Source of the DNA: GCA-2701705 sp964342155
GTDB lineage: Bacteria; Pseudomonadota; Gammaproteobacteria; GCA-002705445; GCA-002716945
Direction: 5' to 3'
Length of the DNA stretch: 64,000 nucleotides
NCBI GenBank assembly: GCA_964342155.1
Contig: CAYFEQ010000003.1
Location: 1 to 64,000, forward strand
The position numbers were made by a program, and so were the translations under genes. The notes below the pieces were generated by a model. That model saw only the letters and a program-made list of their open reading frames with translations, was not told where the DNA came from and did no database searches. Below, in pieces: positions 25,342-34,205 of the stretch; position 1 is the first letter of the stretch; the number at the start of each line of letters is the position of its first letter.

Positions 25342-26670
25342 CTACATATTGTTGATGACAGCATCGCCGAAGCCTTCTGTCGTCACAAGCCAAGCTCCTG
25401 GAACTAGCCTTGACATTTCTTGCTTCATTTCTTCTGTAGTACGTGTTGGTTTATCACGAGATTTTGTTCTAATAATTCTTCTACCAGCTCTAGCTCTAGC
25501 TAAATCATAAGTTAACTGTTTATTCCTAATTGCACCTTTGACTCCGTTTAAAACATAGTCGGCTGCTTCAGTCCAACCTATATATCTCAGCATCATCTCT
25601 CCTGACAAAATAATTGAACCTGGATTAACTCTATTTTTTCCAGCGAATGCTTCTGCTGAACCGTGCGTTGCTTCAAAGACAGCAATTCCTTCACCAAAAT
25701 TACCTCCAGGTGCAATACCTATACCACCAACCTGTGCAGCTAACGCATCCGAAATATAATCCCCATTTAAATTTAGAGTAGCAATTACTTCATGTTGTTC
25801 TGGTGATAATATAATTTGTTGGAGAAAGTTGTCAGCAATACAATCCTTTATTACAATTTCTTCATTTGTTTTTGGATTTTTTATTAGTAACATTTCACCA
25901 TTATTTACTTCTTCCGCATTATATTCATTCTTTGCAAGTTCATACCCCCAGTCTCTAAATGCTCCTTCTGTATATTTCATAATATTTCCTTTATGTACAA
26001 CTGTTACAGAAGTTTTATTTTCATCAATTGCATAATTAATAGCTAATCTGATTAATCTTTGAGACCCTTCTTTTGAAACTGGTTTAATTCCAATTCCACA
26101 ATCTTTTTCAAACCTAAATGGTGATTTAACAAATTCATTATTTATAAAGTCTATTAGTTTTTTTGCACCGTCGGAGTTTGGCTTCCATTCTATTCCTGTA
26201 TATAAATCTTCAGTATTTTCTCTAAATATCACCATGTCAGTAAGACTGGAATCTACCATAGGACTACTTGTTCCAGGAAAATAACGAATTGGTCTTACGC
26301 AAGCATATAAATCTAATTCTTGCCTAATTGATACATTAATTGATTTATATCCAGTTCCTATTGGCGTTGTTAGAGGCCCCTTAATAGAAACTCTATATTT
26401 TTTCATAGCCTTCAATGTCTCAGTCGGTAAAAGGTGTCCACAAAGATCGTGAGCACTTTTTCCAGCAAAAATTTCTAACCATCTTATTTTTTTCTTAGTC
26501 TTGTAAGCTTTTTTAACTGCAAAATCTAAAACTTTGATCATTACAGGGGTAACATCTACGCCTATTCCATCGCCAAGTATATATGGGATTATTGGGAAGT
26601 TGGGCGAAACTATTTTTCCTTTTTCAAAATTAATTACATCGCCATCTTTTGGAATCTTTAATTTTATCAT
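25342..26670 (-). CDS. icd: Isocitrate dehydrogenase
   Basis: Oxidative decarboxylation of isocitrate to 2-oxoglutarate. The substrate block NVSIRQELDLYACVRPIRYF includes Ser114 (E. coli Ser113, the AceK target) and three arginines. Cofactor region: HGSAEAF aligns with E. coli HGTAPKY, so K344/Y345 become A341/F342. TYDLAR keeps the equivalents of Y391 and R395, so preference is unclear although NADP is more likely. A 29-residue insertion (about 393-430) precedes the conserved end FGDAVINNM, giving 442 aa against 416. It is 27 bp downstream of aceA, with which it competes for isocitrate. Confidence 0.93.
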   Translation of the reverse strand: MIKLKIPKDGDVINFEKGKIVSPNFPIIPYILGDGIGVDVTPVMIKVLDFAVKKAYKTKKKIRWLEIFAGKSAHDLCGHLLPTETLKAMKKYRVSIKGPLTTPIGTGYKSINVSIRQELDLYACVRPIRYFPGTSSPMVDSSLTDMVIFRENTEDLYTGIEWKPNSDGAKKLIDFINNEFVKSPFRFEKDCGIGIKPVSKEGSQRLIRLAINYAIDENKTSVTVVHKGNIMKYTEGAFRDWGYELAKNEYNAEEVNNGEMLLIKNPKTNEEIVIKDCIADNFLQQIILSPEQHEVIATLNLNGDYISDALAAQVGGIGIAPGGNFGEGIAVFEATHGSAEAFAGKNRVNPGSIILSGEMMLRYIGWTEAADYVLNGVKGAIRNKQLTYDLARARAGRRIIRTKSRDKPTRTTEEMKQEMSRLVPGAWLVTTEGFGDAVINNM

Positions 26671-26697
26671 CGATATAATTTTTCTTAATTGAGAAAA

Positions 26698-27981
26698 CTA
26701 GTCTTTAGAAAACTGTTCTTCTTCAGTTGATCCTGTCAAAGCTGTAACAGATGATGAGCCGCCTGTTATAACTTGGGTAACTTCATCAAAATATCCTGTG
26801 CCGACTTCTCTTTGATGTTTTGTTGCAGTATATCCATCTTTTTCTGCATTAAATTCTGCTTGTTGTAATTTTACATAAGCTGTCATTTGCTCTTCATTGT
26901 AGCCTTTTGCTAATTCATACATACTATAATTAAGAGCATGGAAACCTGCTAAAGTAATAAATTGAAATTTATACCCCATTGCGCCAAGTTCTTTTTGAAA
27001 TTTTGATATTTGAGTATCATCTAATTTTTTCTTCCAATTGAAAGATGGGGAACAATTATATGCTAATAACTGTTCTGGATATTCTTTTTTTATAGACTCA
27101 GCAAATTTTGCAGCAAATTCTAGGTCAGGCACTCCAGTTTCACACCAAATTAAATCAGCGTATGGTGCATAAGCAAGACCTCTAGAGATTGCTTGATCTA
27201 TTCCAGATTTCACTCTATAAAAACCTTCTGATGTTCTCTCTCCTGTACAGAATTCTTTATCTCTATCATCAACATCGCTAGTTAATAAATCAGCCGCTTC
27301 TGCGTCAGTTCGTGCAAGCAAAACTGTTGGTGCATTAGATATATCTGAAGCTAATCTAGCAGCAATTAGTTTCTGTACAGCTTCTTGGGTAGGAACTAAT
27401 ACTTTGCCTCCCATGTGACCACATTTTTTTGCTGATGCTAATTGATCTTCAAAGTGTACGCCTGATGCGCCTGCCTCAATCATTGCTTTCATCAATTCAA
27501 AAGCATTTAATACACCACCAAATCCAGCTTCAGCATCTGCCACTATTGGGACTAAAAAATCCATTGGTTGGTTTCCTTCTGCAATATTAACTTGATCAGC
27601 TCTACGTAATGTATTATTAATTCTTCTTACAACATTTGGAACACTATCAACTGGATACAATGATTGATCTGGATACATTTGCATACCAGTATTCGCATCT
27701 CCGGCAACTTGCCATCCAGATAAATAAATAGCTTTGAGGCCTGCTTTAACTTGCTGTAATGCTTGGTTTCCAGTTAAAGCTCCAAGCGCATTTATAAAGT
27801 CATGACTATTAATATAATCCCATAATTTTTCAGAACCCTGCTTAGCAAGACTATGTTCAATATTCACGCTGCCGCTTAATTTCACTACATCTTCAGCTGA
27901 ATAATCTCTTTTGACATTTTTCCATCTAGGGTTTGTATCCCAATCCTTGTGTATATCTTTTGCAGATCTAAGTTTTGTCAT
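26698..27981 (-). CDS. aceA: Isocitrate lyase
   Basis: Splits isocitrate into glyoxylate and succinate (glyoxylate shunt). The catalytic KKCGHMGGK loop is present near residue 188, as are PIVADAEAGFGG and the C-terminal tail. 427 aa is like E. coli. It is in tandem with icd, so branch-point enzymes share an operon. Malate synthase (aceB/glcB) is not in the window and must be elsewhere for the shunt to work. Confidence 0.97.
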   Translation of the reverse strand: MTKLRSAKDIHKDWDTNPRWKNVKRDYSAEDVVKLSGSVNIEHSLAKQGSEKLWDYINSHDFINALGALTGNQALQQVKAGLKAIYLSGWQVAGDANTGMQMYPDQSLYPVDSVPNVVRRINNTLRRADQVNIAEGNQPMDFLVPIVADAEAGFGGVLNAFELMKAMIEAGASGVHFEDQLASAKKCGHMGGKVLVPTQEAVQKLIAARLASDISNAPTVLLARTDAEAADLLTSDVDDRDKEFCTGERTSEGFYRVKSGIDQAISRGLAYAPYADLIWCETGVPDLEFAAKFAESIKKEYPEQLLAYNCSPSFNWKKKLDDTQISKFQKELGAMGYKFQFITLAGFHALNYSMYELAKGYNEEQMTAYVKLQQAEFNAEKDGYTATKHQREVGTGYFDEVTQVITGGSSSVTALTGSTEEEQFSKD

Positions 27982-28073
27982 TATTACCTCTTGGATTCTA
28001 ATATTTTATTTTGGGGTAGATGATACTATTAGTTCCAATATTTTACAATTTAAATATATAATAAAAGTCATTT

Positions 28074-29150
28074 ATGAGCACAAAAGACCGAATCATTGTT
28101 GGCATGTCAGGTGGAGTTGATTCCTCAGTAACTGCTGCTCTTATTAAAGAGCAAGGACATCAAGTAGCAGGTTTATTCATGAAAAATTGGGAAGAAAATG
28201 ATAACGGTAAATGTAATTCAAAAAATGACTATGAGGATGCAAAACGTGTCTGTAAAAAACTAAACATTAAGCTCTATAGTATAAATTTTTCAGATATATA
28301 TTGGGATTTAGTCTTTAAAAAATTTTTAAGCAGATTAAAATCAGGAATAACTCCTAATCCAGATATCCTATGTAATAAAGAAATTAAATTTAACTATTTT
28401 CTCAAATATGGATTATCACTTGGGTTTGATAAAGTAGCTACAGGGCATTATGCAAAATTAAAAACTGAGAAAGATTATATAAGTTTAAATATTCCAAAAG
28501 ATAAACAAAAAGATCAAACCTATTTTCTATATATTCTTAATCAAAAGATAATGAAAAAAATATCATTTCCATTAGCTAATATTACAAAAGATGATGTAAA
28601 AAGTTATGCAAAATCATTAGATATAAAAATCTATAATAAAAAAGAGAGTATGGGAATTTGTTTTATTGGTAAAAGAAATTTTTCACATTTTATCAAAGAC
28701 TATATTTTTAATGCCCCTGGCTATGTAACTAATCTATCTGGAACTATACTTGGAAAACATAATGGTCTCTTTAATTATACAATTGGTCAACGTAAAGGCA
28801 TTAAGATTGGTGGAAGAAAAGATTCGCTATCTAAACCATGGTTTGTTGCAAAAAAAGATATGGTGAATAATATTCTATTAGTTACACAGAATGAGAAAGA
28901 TCTCTTATATAAAGGTAAAATAAATCTAAAATCTGTTAATTGGATATCAGATTCAAAAAAAAGAATTAAATGTTTCGTAAGATTTAGACATGGGGGTAAG
29001 CTAATGCCCGCAGAAGTTTATAAAAATGATAAAATGTATATGTTATGCCTAGAGAAAAATGAAAGAGCTATAACTCCTGGTCAATCAGCTGTCTTTTATA
29101 AAGATAATAAATGCCTTGGTGGAGGAATTATATCTAAATTAAATTTATGA
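28074..29150 (+). CDS. mnmA: tRNA 2-thiouridylase
   Basis: Thiolates U34 of tRNA-Glu, Gln and Lys using IscS-derived sulfur. The PP-loop GMSGGVDSSV lies at residues 9-18. Catalytic cysteines are in NPDILCNKEIKF (about 102) and MGICFIGKRNF (about 200). 358 aa is normal. It overlaps hflD by 4 bp. The start at 28074 is chosen because it gives the usual short lead to the PP-loop. Confidence 0.97.
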   Translation: MSTKDRIIVGMSGGVDSSVTAALIKEQGHQVAGLFMKNWEENDNGKCNSKNDYEDAKRVCKKLNIKLYSINFSDIYWDLVFKKFLSRLKSGITPNPDILCNKEIKFNYFLKYGLSLGFDKVATGHYAKLKTEKDYISLNIPKDKQKDQTYFLYILNQKIMKKISFPLANITKDDVKSYAKSLDIKIYNKKESMGICFIGKRNFSHFIKDYIFNAPGYVTNLSGTILGKHNGLFNYTIGQRKGIKIGGRKDSLSKPWFVAKKDMVNNILLVTQNEKDLLYKGKINLKSVNWISDSKKRIKCFVRFRHGGKLMPAEVYKNDKMYMLCLEKNERAITPGQSAVFYKDNKCLGGGIISKLNL

Positions 29151-29758
29151 AAAACTTAGAAAATCAAACCATTTCATTAGCTGCGATATATCAATCATGC
29201 TTAATCATACAAGAAATTGCTTGGCATGGTAAATTCAATAAAGATAATTTAGAAATATTAATTAACGGTATTTTTATCACTAGCCCATCATCTATATATG
29301 ATGTATATAAAAACATAAAAGAACTCACCTCTGGACTAAATTTATTAAAACATCAGTTCACTGGTAATAATAAAAATCATGAAATAAATAAGTATTTTGA
29401 TTCATTGTTAAAACTTTCTAATGGTCTAGAAAAAAATGAAAAGATAACTCAAGACATACAGCATGAATTAATAGATCTTAAAGATATATTTGATAATAAA
29501 GAAATTACCATTGATGATAAATCAACTAAAATCTCTACTTTATATACTAATACATTAAGTAAAATTGAACCAAGAATTATAATTTCTGGAGATAATAAAT
29601 ATTTAAAAGATCCAATGGTTGCTTCTAAAATAAGAACATCCCTATTTGTTGGATTGAGATCTATTTTTTTATGGAAAGAATATGGTGGATCAAAAATTAA
29701 AAACTTTTTTTTTAAATCAAGGATAGTTAGAGAAATTGATAGACTTTTAGCTATTTAG
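29147..29758 (+). CDS. hflD: High-frequency lysogenization protein HflD homologue
   Basis: 203 aa helical, peripheral membrane protein of the DUF489 family. Blocks ISLAAIYQSCLIIQEIAWHG at the start and KIRTSLFVGLRSIFLWKEYGG near the end are characteristic. It is encoded between mnmA and, in E. coli, purB. Here purB is displaced to 35663 by a minus-strand block. Its cellular role apart from lambda CII binding is not settled. Confidence 0.93.
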   Translation: MKNLENQTISLAAIYQSCLIIQEIAWHGKFNKDNLEILINGIFITSPSSIYDVYKNIKELTSGLNLLKHQFTGNNKNHEINKYFDSLLKLSNGLEKNEKITQDIQHELIDLKDIFDNKEITIDDKSTKISTLYTNTLSKIEPRIIISGDNKYLKDPMVASKIRTSLFVGLRSIFLWKEYGGSKIKNFFFKSRIVREIDRLLAI

Positions 29759-29760
29759 CA

Positions 29761-32349
29761 TTAACTAATCATACTATTAAGTACATAATTCAATATACCT
29801 TCATTTTTATAATATTTCCACTCCATGGGAGAATCAATTCTTATTTTGACCATAAATGACGCTGGCTTTTTATTAATCAAAGTTTCAATTGTAACTGTGT
29901 CAGAATTTTCATTAATTTTGTCTATTGTGAATGTTGACGTAGCGTCAAGTTTCAATGAATCAAAGTTTTCATTCTCAAGGAATTGAAGAGGCAAAATACC
30001 CATTCCAACAAGATTAGAACGATGAATGCGTTCAAAACTCTCAGCAATAACTGCCTTAACTCCTAAAAGCTTTGTACCTTTTGCCGCCCAATCACGAGAA
30101 GATCCACAACCATAATCTTTTCCAGCAAATATTATTAAATTACTTTTATTCTTTTTATACTCTTGTGCTGCATCATATATTGTCATTATTTTATTATTCG
30201 GTATATATGAAGTATATCCACCAGTTTTTTCTGGAACTAATTTATTTGATAAACGAACATTAGCAAAAGTTCCACGTTCCATAATCTGATAATTACCTCT
30301 TCTTGATCCATAGGAATTAAAATCAATTTCATTAAACCCTTTATCAACTAAAAAACTACCAGCAGGAGAATTTTTCTTGAAGGATCCTGCTGGAGATATA
30401 TGGTCAGTAGTGACACTGTCACCTAAAATTACAAGTGGGTAAGCATTATCTATTATATTGAATTTTTTTTCATTATTATAAACAGTCTCAAAAAATGGAG
30501 ATGGTTGTATGTAAGTTGATTTTTCTTCCCAATTAAAATAATCAGATTCATCAATTTTAATAGCTTTCCAATTTTCATCACCTTCAAATACTCTTTTATA
30601 AGAATTCGCAAACATGTCGCTTGTAATTGTCTCTTTTATAATAGATGTGATTTGATCTGAATCTGGCCAAATATCATCCAAATAAACATTTTTTCCGTTT
30701 TTATCTTTTCCTAGTGGTTCAGAAGTAATATCAACATTTATTCTTCCCAACAATGAATATGCTATTACCAATATAGGCGATGCTAAGAAATTCATTTTTA
30801 TTTCAGGATGTATACGGCCTTCAAAATTTCTATTTCCAGACAATATTGAGCTAGCAATTAGATTATGTTTTTCAATTGCTTCCGTATATTCTTTTTTTAA
30901 AGGACCAGAATTTCCAATACATGTTGTGCATCCATAGCCAACAACATTAAAACCTAATAAATCAAAGTATTTAAGCAGTCCTGATTTTTTTAAATAATTA
31001 GTAACAACTTTAGATCCAGGAGCTAATGATGTTTTAACCCAACTTGGCACTTTCAAACCTCTTTCAACTGCTTTCTTAGCAAGAAGTCCTGCTCCTATTA
31101 TTACATTTGGATTTGATGTATTAGTACAACTTGTAATTGCGGCAATTAAAATTGCACCATTATCAATTAATGATTTTTCTTGTGTTTTCCCATTTGTTTG
31201 TTGTTTAATTTCATTGTTGACCAGTTCTTTTACATCAGTTAAATTTACTCTATCTTGTGGTCTTTTTGGTCCAGAAATACATGCATTAATCTTAGAGATA
31301 TCTAAATCGATAACGTCTGAATAAATTATTTTATTTTCATTATTCATAAATAAACCAACTCTTTTAGAATATTTCTCAACTAACTCAATATGTTCTTTGC
31401 TTTTTCCTGTAATTTTTAGATAATCAAGTGTCAAACTATCAATTGGAAAATAACCGCACGTTGCACCATATTCAGGTGCCATATTTGCAATGGTACATCT
31501 ATCTGCTATTGATAAATTTTGTAATCCATCACCAAAGAATTCTACAAATTTACCAACGACATTTTTCTTCCTTAATATTTCAACAATTGTTAATACTAAA
31601 TCAGTTGCAGTAATAGCCTTTTTGAGTTTGCCAGTTATTCTGAAACCTATTACTTCTGGTAAAAGCATTGGGATTGGTTGCCCCAGCATTGCAGCTTCAG
31701 CTTCTATACCTCCAACCCCCCAACCTAGAACACCAAGACCGTTTACCATAGTTGTGTGGGAATCCGTCCCGACAACAGTATCTGGAAATAAAGAATTATT
31801 ATTATTGAAAATAACTTGAGATATGTGCTCTATATTAATTTGATGAATTATTCCATTATTTGGCGGAACAATTCTTAAATTTTTAAAAGAGCTTTGCCCC
31901 CACTTCAATAATCTATATCTTTCTAAATTTCTTTTATATTCTAATTGAGTATTTAAATCTTTAGCTTTGTCGGTGCCAAAATGATCAACCATAACTGAAT
32001 GATCAATCACCAAATCCGTTTGGCATTGAGGGTTTATAGATGATGGATCACCACCAAGTTTTTTTATAGCATCACGCATTGAAGCAAGATCTACTATAGC
32101 TGGGACACCAGTAAAATCTTGCATTATTACTCTACTTGGTAAAAAGCTTAATTCTGTTTGATTCTTTATATTACCATTCCAATTAATAAAGTTTTCTACT
32201 GTACTATTTAAAGAAGATCCAACATTATTTCTAAGTAGATTTTCTAATAGGACTTTGAGGGAATATGGAAGATGACTAATCTTTAATTTATCAATATCGT
32301 GGATAGAAAAACTTTTATTTTGATGAACTAATTTATCAATACAATCCAT
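29761..32349 (-). CDS. acnA: Aconitate hydratase A
   Basis: Citrate/isocitrate isomerase with a [4Fe-4S] cluster. Ligand cysteines are in AAITSCTNTSNP and GYGCTTCIGNSG. FAGKDYGCGSSRDWAAKG marks the swivelling domain. 862 aa with the AcnA domain order (1-2-3-linker-4). It converges with hflD (2 bp between stops). It feeds isocitrate to icd and aceA nearby. Confidence 0.97.
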   Translation of the reverse strand: MDCIDKLVHQNKSFSIHDIDKLKISHLPYSLKVLLENLLRNNVGSSLNSTVENFINWNGNIKNQTELSFLPSRVIMQDFTGVPAIVDLASMRDAIKKLGGDPSSINPQCQTDLVIDHSVMVDHFGTDKAKDLNTQLEYKRNLERYRLLKWGQSSFKNLRIVPPNNGIIHQINIEHISQVIFNNNNSLFPDTVVGTDSHTTMVNGLGVLGWGVGGIEAEAAMLGQPIPMLLPEVIGFRITGKLKKAITATDLVLTIVEILRKKNVVGKFVEFFGDGLQNLSIADRCTIANMAPEYGATCGYFPIDSLTLDYLKITGKSKEHIELVEKYSKRVGLFMNNENKIIYSDVIDLDISKINACISGPKRPQDRVNLTDVKELVNNEIKQQTNGKTQEKSLIDNGAILIAAITSCTNTSNPNVIIGAGLLAKKAVERGLKVPSWVKTSLAPGSKVVTNYLKKSGLLKYFDLLGFNVVGYGCTTCIGNSGPLKKEYTEAIEKHNLIASSILSGNRNFEGRIHPEIKMNFLASPILVIAYSLLGRINVDITSEPLGKDKNGKNVYLDDIWPDSDQITSIIKETITSDMFANSYKRVFEGDENWKAIKIDESDYFNWEEKSTYIQPSPFFETVYNNEKKFNIIDNAYPLVILGDSVTTDHISPAGSFKKNSPAGSFLVDKGFNEIDFNSYGSRRGNYQIMERGTFANVRLSNKLVPEKTGGYTSYIPNNKIMTIYDAAQEYKKNKSNLIIFAGKDYGCGSSRDWAAKGTKLLGVKAVIAESFERIHRSNLVGMGILPLQFLENENFDSLKLDATSTFTIDKINENSDTVTIETLINKKPASFMVKIRIDSPMEWKYYKNEGILNYVLNSMIS

Positions 32350-32421
32350 ATTTTCTCCCTATTTGATAATCTCTTTTAAAAATTGGAAATATTCTAACAT
32401 AAAATAGAAATAAACTTGTAG

Positions 32422-32865
32422 TTATTTTAAAGGCAACCTCTGTTTAACTCTTTTAAATTTTATACCATAATGATTCTGACTATAATCATTAGTTTTTTCA
32501 CCTATTAGATTATATCCTTTCTCTATATCTCCAAACGCTTGTGATAATGTATCATCAAGCTTTTTGCTATAATTTAAAGTATAAAGCCTTGGAGGTAATT
32601 GATTATCAAGGTTTTTTATCATTAAAATAAATTGTTTATCATCATTTTTATAAATAGATATTAACTTAAATTTTTCAGGTATATCTTCAGAAGTTGGGTA
32701 ACCTAAATTCTTAAAATATTCTAATTGAATGGCTATAAAAAATAATAGGATCGAAGTAATTAATATTATTTTATTTTTAAAAGCAGTTTGTCTAATAATT
32801 AAAAAAATTAAATAACTATAGATAAGAGTTAAAAATAGTATAATGAATATAACATTGGATAACAT
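32422..32865 (-). CDS. Membrane-anchored hypothetical, third gene of ExbBD-like cassette
   Basis: 147 aa. Two hydrophobic helices (about residues 4-24 and 33-48) are followed by a soluble domain of about 95 residues beginning LEYFKNLGYPTSEDIPEKF. Notable stretches are FKLISIYKNDDKQFILMI and RLYTLNYSKKLDDTLSQAF. I do not recognise a named family. It begins 2 bp after the ExbD-like gene and so is part of the same transcript and probably the same membrane complex. Confidence 0.75.
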   Translation of the reverse strand: MLSNVIFIILFLTLIYSYLIFLIIRQTAFKNKIILITSILLFFIAIQLEYFKNLGYPTSEDIPEKFKLISIYKNDDKQFILMIKNLDNQLPPRLYTLNYSKKLDDTLSQAFGDIEKGYNLIGEKTNDYSQNHYGIKFKRVKQRLPLK

Positions 32866-32867
32866 AT

Positions 32868-33473
32868 CTAATAACCTTTAAGCTCATAAGGGGTGAGGAT
32901 TTTTTTCTGAGTTGGGCGAGAATTAAAGTTACCTAATTCATCTAAAAAAAATCTAGCCACTGTTATTTCAGCATCCTTTCCTGACAAGATTAGATCATCA
33001 AAAAATACTAGTTTTAAAGTTGGATTAACCCTTTCAATTTTTACTTTAACATCTACTGGTAAATTACTTTTATTTTCATATAAATATAAATTAACAATAT
33101 ATTCTCCAGGAATAATTCCTCTTAATGTTACAACCTCTCTATTGAGAGGGTATATAACTTCTTTATTATTAATTAATACTTTATCATTTATTATGCCTTG
33201 ATCATCTCTGTCAAGATGAAGCCATCCAGCATCTTTTTTTAAATATGAAACAATTTCACCATTAGGATCTTCAACCCAAATATCTACATCATCTGGAAGA
33301 TTATCATTCCAATCAACACTGATAATATACTCAGCTTTAAGGTTGATATTACCAAGCTTAGAAATTGGATTAATAAATAATATAGTGATAAAAAATAAAA
33401 ATGTAAAACCTAAAAGAACATTAAATAAAAGATCAGTGAATGGATCAAAGTTATTGCGTTTATATTTTTTCAT
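32868..33473 (-). CDS. ExbD/TolR-like protein with atypical periplasmic domain
   Basis: 201 aa from ATG 33473 (a TTG at 33479 is also possible). One membrane helix (about 13-34) starts with DPFTDLLFNVLL, which aligns with ExbD TPFIDVMLVLL so that D14 occupies the proton-carrying Asp position. The rest is predicted periplasmic and beta-rich: DDVDIWVEDPNGEIVSYL, HLDRDDQG, then LRGIIPGEYIVNLYLY. This is not the usual ExbD/TolR domain nor an OmpA peptidoglycan-binding domain. It overlaps the channel gene by 14 bp. Confidence 0.7.
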   Translation of the reverse strand: MKKYKRNNFDPFTDLLFNVLLGFTFLFFITILFINPISKLGNINLKAEYIISVDWNDNLPDDVDIWVEDPNGEIVSYLKKDAGWLHLDRDDQGIINDKVLINNKEVIYPLNREVVTLRGIIPGEYIVNLYLYENKSNLPVDVKVKIERVNPTLKLVFFDDLILSGKDAEITVARFFLDELGNFNSRPTQKKILTPYELKGY

Positions 33474-34203
33474 TATCAAAGTTTTTAATTAAAAATGGAT
33501 AAAGTTCAATAATTTCATTTATCATATTTAAAATATTTAATAAATTATCTTCTAAATATTTATATTGTAGTGACAAAAGAATAGATGTAATTAATCCAGA
33601 TAAAGTTGTATATAATGCAACTTTCATACCGCCACTCATTTGTTGCAATAAATTTTGCATCATAGTTAAATCAAAATTTTCTATCAATGTTACTGAATTG
33701 AGCATTAAAATAAACCCAATAACAGTACCAACTAATCCTAGCTTTAATAAAAAATCTGAAATAAACCAGCCGGTCTCTAATATTTTTGTAAATTTATATT
33801 CAAAAATAGTTATTAATTCTTTTTTTGATGATTCGGATGGACTTTCATTATTCATAAATGTATTAAGGTTCTTAAAGTGATTATAGATGATGGTAAGAAA
33901 AGGATTATTGGTTGAATTAAAGCTAACTAATTGTGATTTATTAAACTTTTCCGTGCTAATACATTCATCTTTGAAAATTAAACAAGCCTGGTGAGTTTTT
34001 CTTAATTTATAAAGAATATATCCCACATGCCCAGTAAATAATATAAAAATGATAATTATAATTGGTGAGATGAAACTAACATCATTTTCTATCAAATCAT
34101 TTATAAAACCAAATTTATAGAAAATAATTAAAAATATTGTGAGTGCAACAATAAAAAGAAGCCATCTTATAAAGATAAAATCACTTTCTCTCTTATCTAT
34201 CAT
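33460..34203 (-). CDS. MotA/TolQ/ExbB-type proton channel protein
   Basis: 247 aa. Four hydrophobic helices lie near residues 12-30, 43-62, 146-167 and 190-212. The third and fourth carry the family blocks LGLVGTVIGFILML and MSGGMKVALYTTLSGLITSI, with the threonines expected to line the channel. A cytoplasmic loop of about 80 residues sits between helices 2 and 3. It starts 2 bp after the fumC stop and precedes the ExbD-like gene. No tonB, tolA, pal or flagellar gene is in the window, so its work is unknown. Confidence 0.78.
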   Translation of the reverse strand: MIDKRESDFIFIRWLLFIVALTIFLIIFYKFGFINDLIENDVSFISPIIIIIFILFTGHVGYILYKLRKTHQACLIFKDECISTEKFNKSQLVSFNSTNNPFLTIIYNHFKNLNTFMNNESPSESSKKELITIFEYKFTKILETGWFISDFLLKLGLVGTVIGFILMLNSVTLIENFDLTMMQNLLQQMSGGMKVALYTTLSGLITSILLSLQYKYLEDNLLNILNMINEIIELYPFLIKNFDNEKI

Positions 34204-34205
34204 TT

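Noticed and set aside
32422..34203. Zorya-type anti-phage system
   Set aside because: A MotA-like channel is present, but there is no OmpA/MotB peptidoglycan-binding domain and no ZorC/ZorD helicase or nuclease nearby; the neighbours are fumC and acnA.
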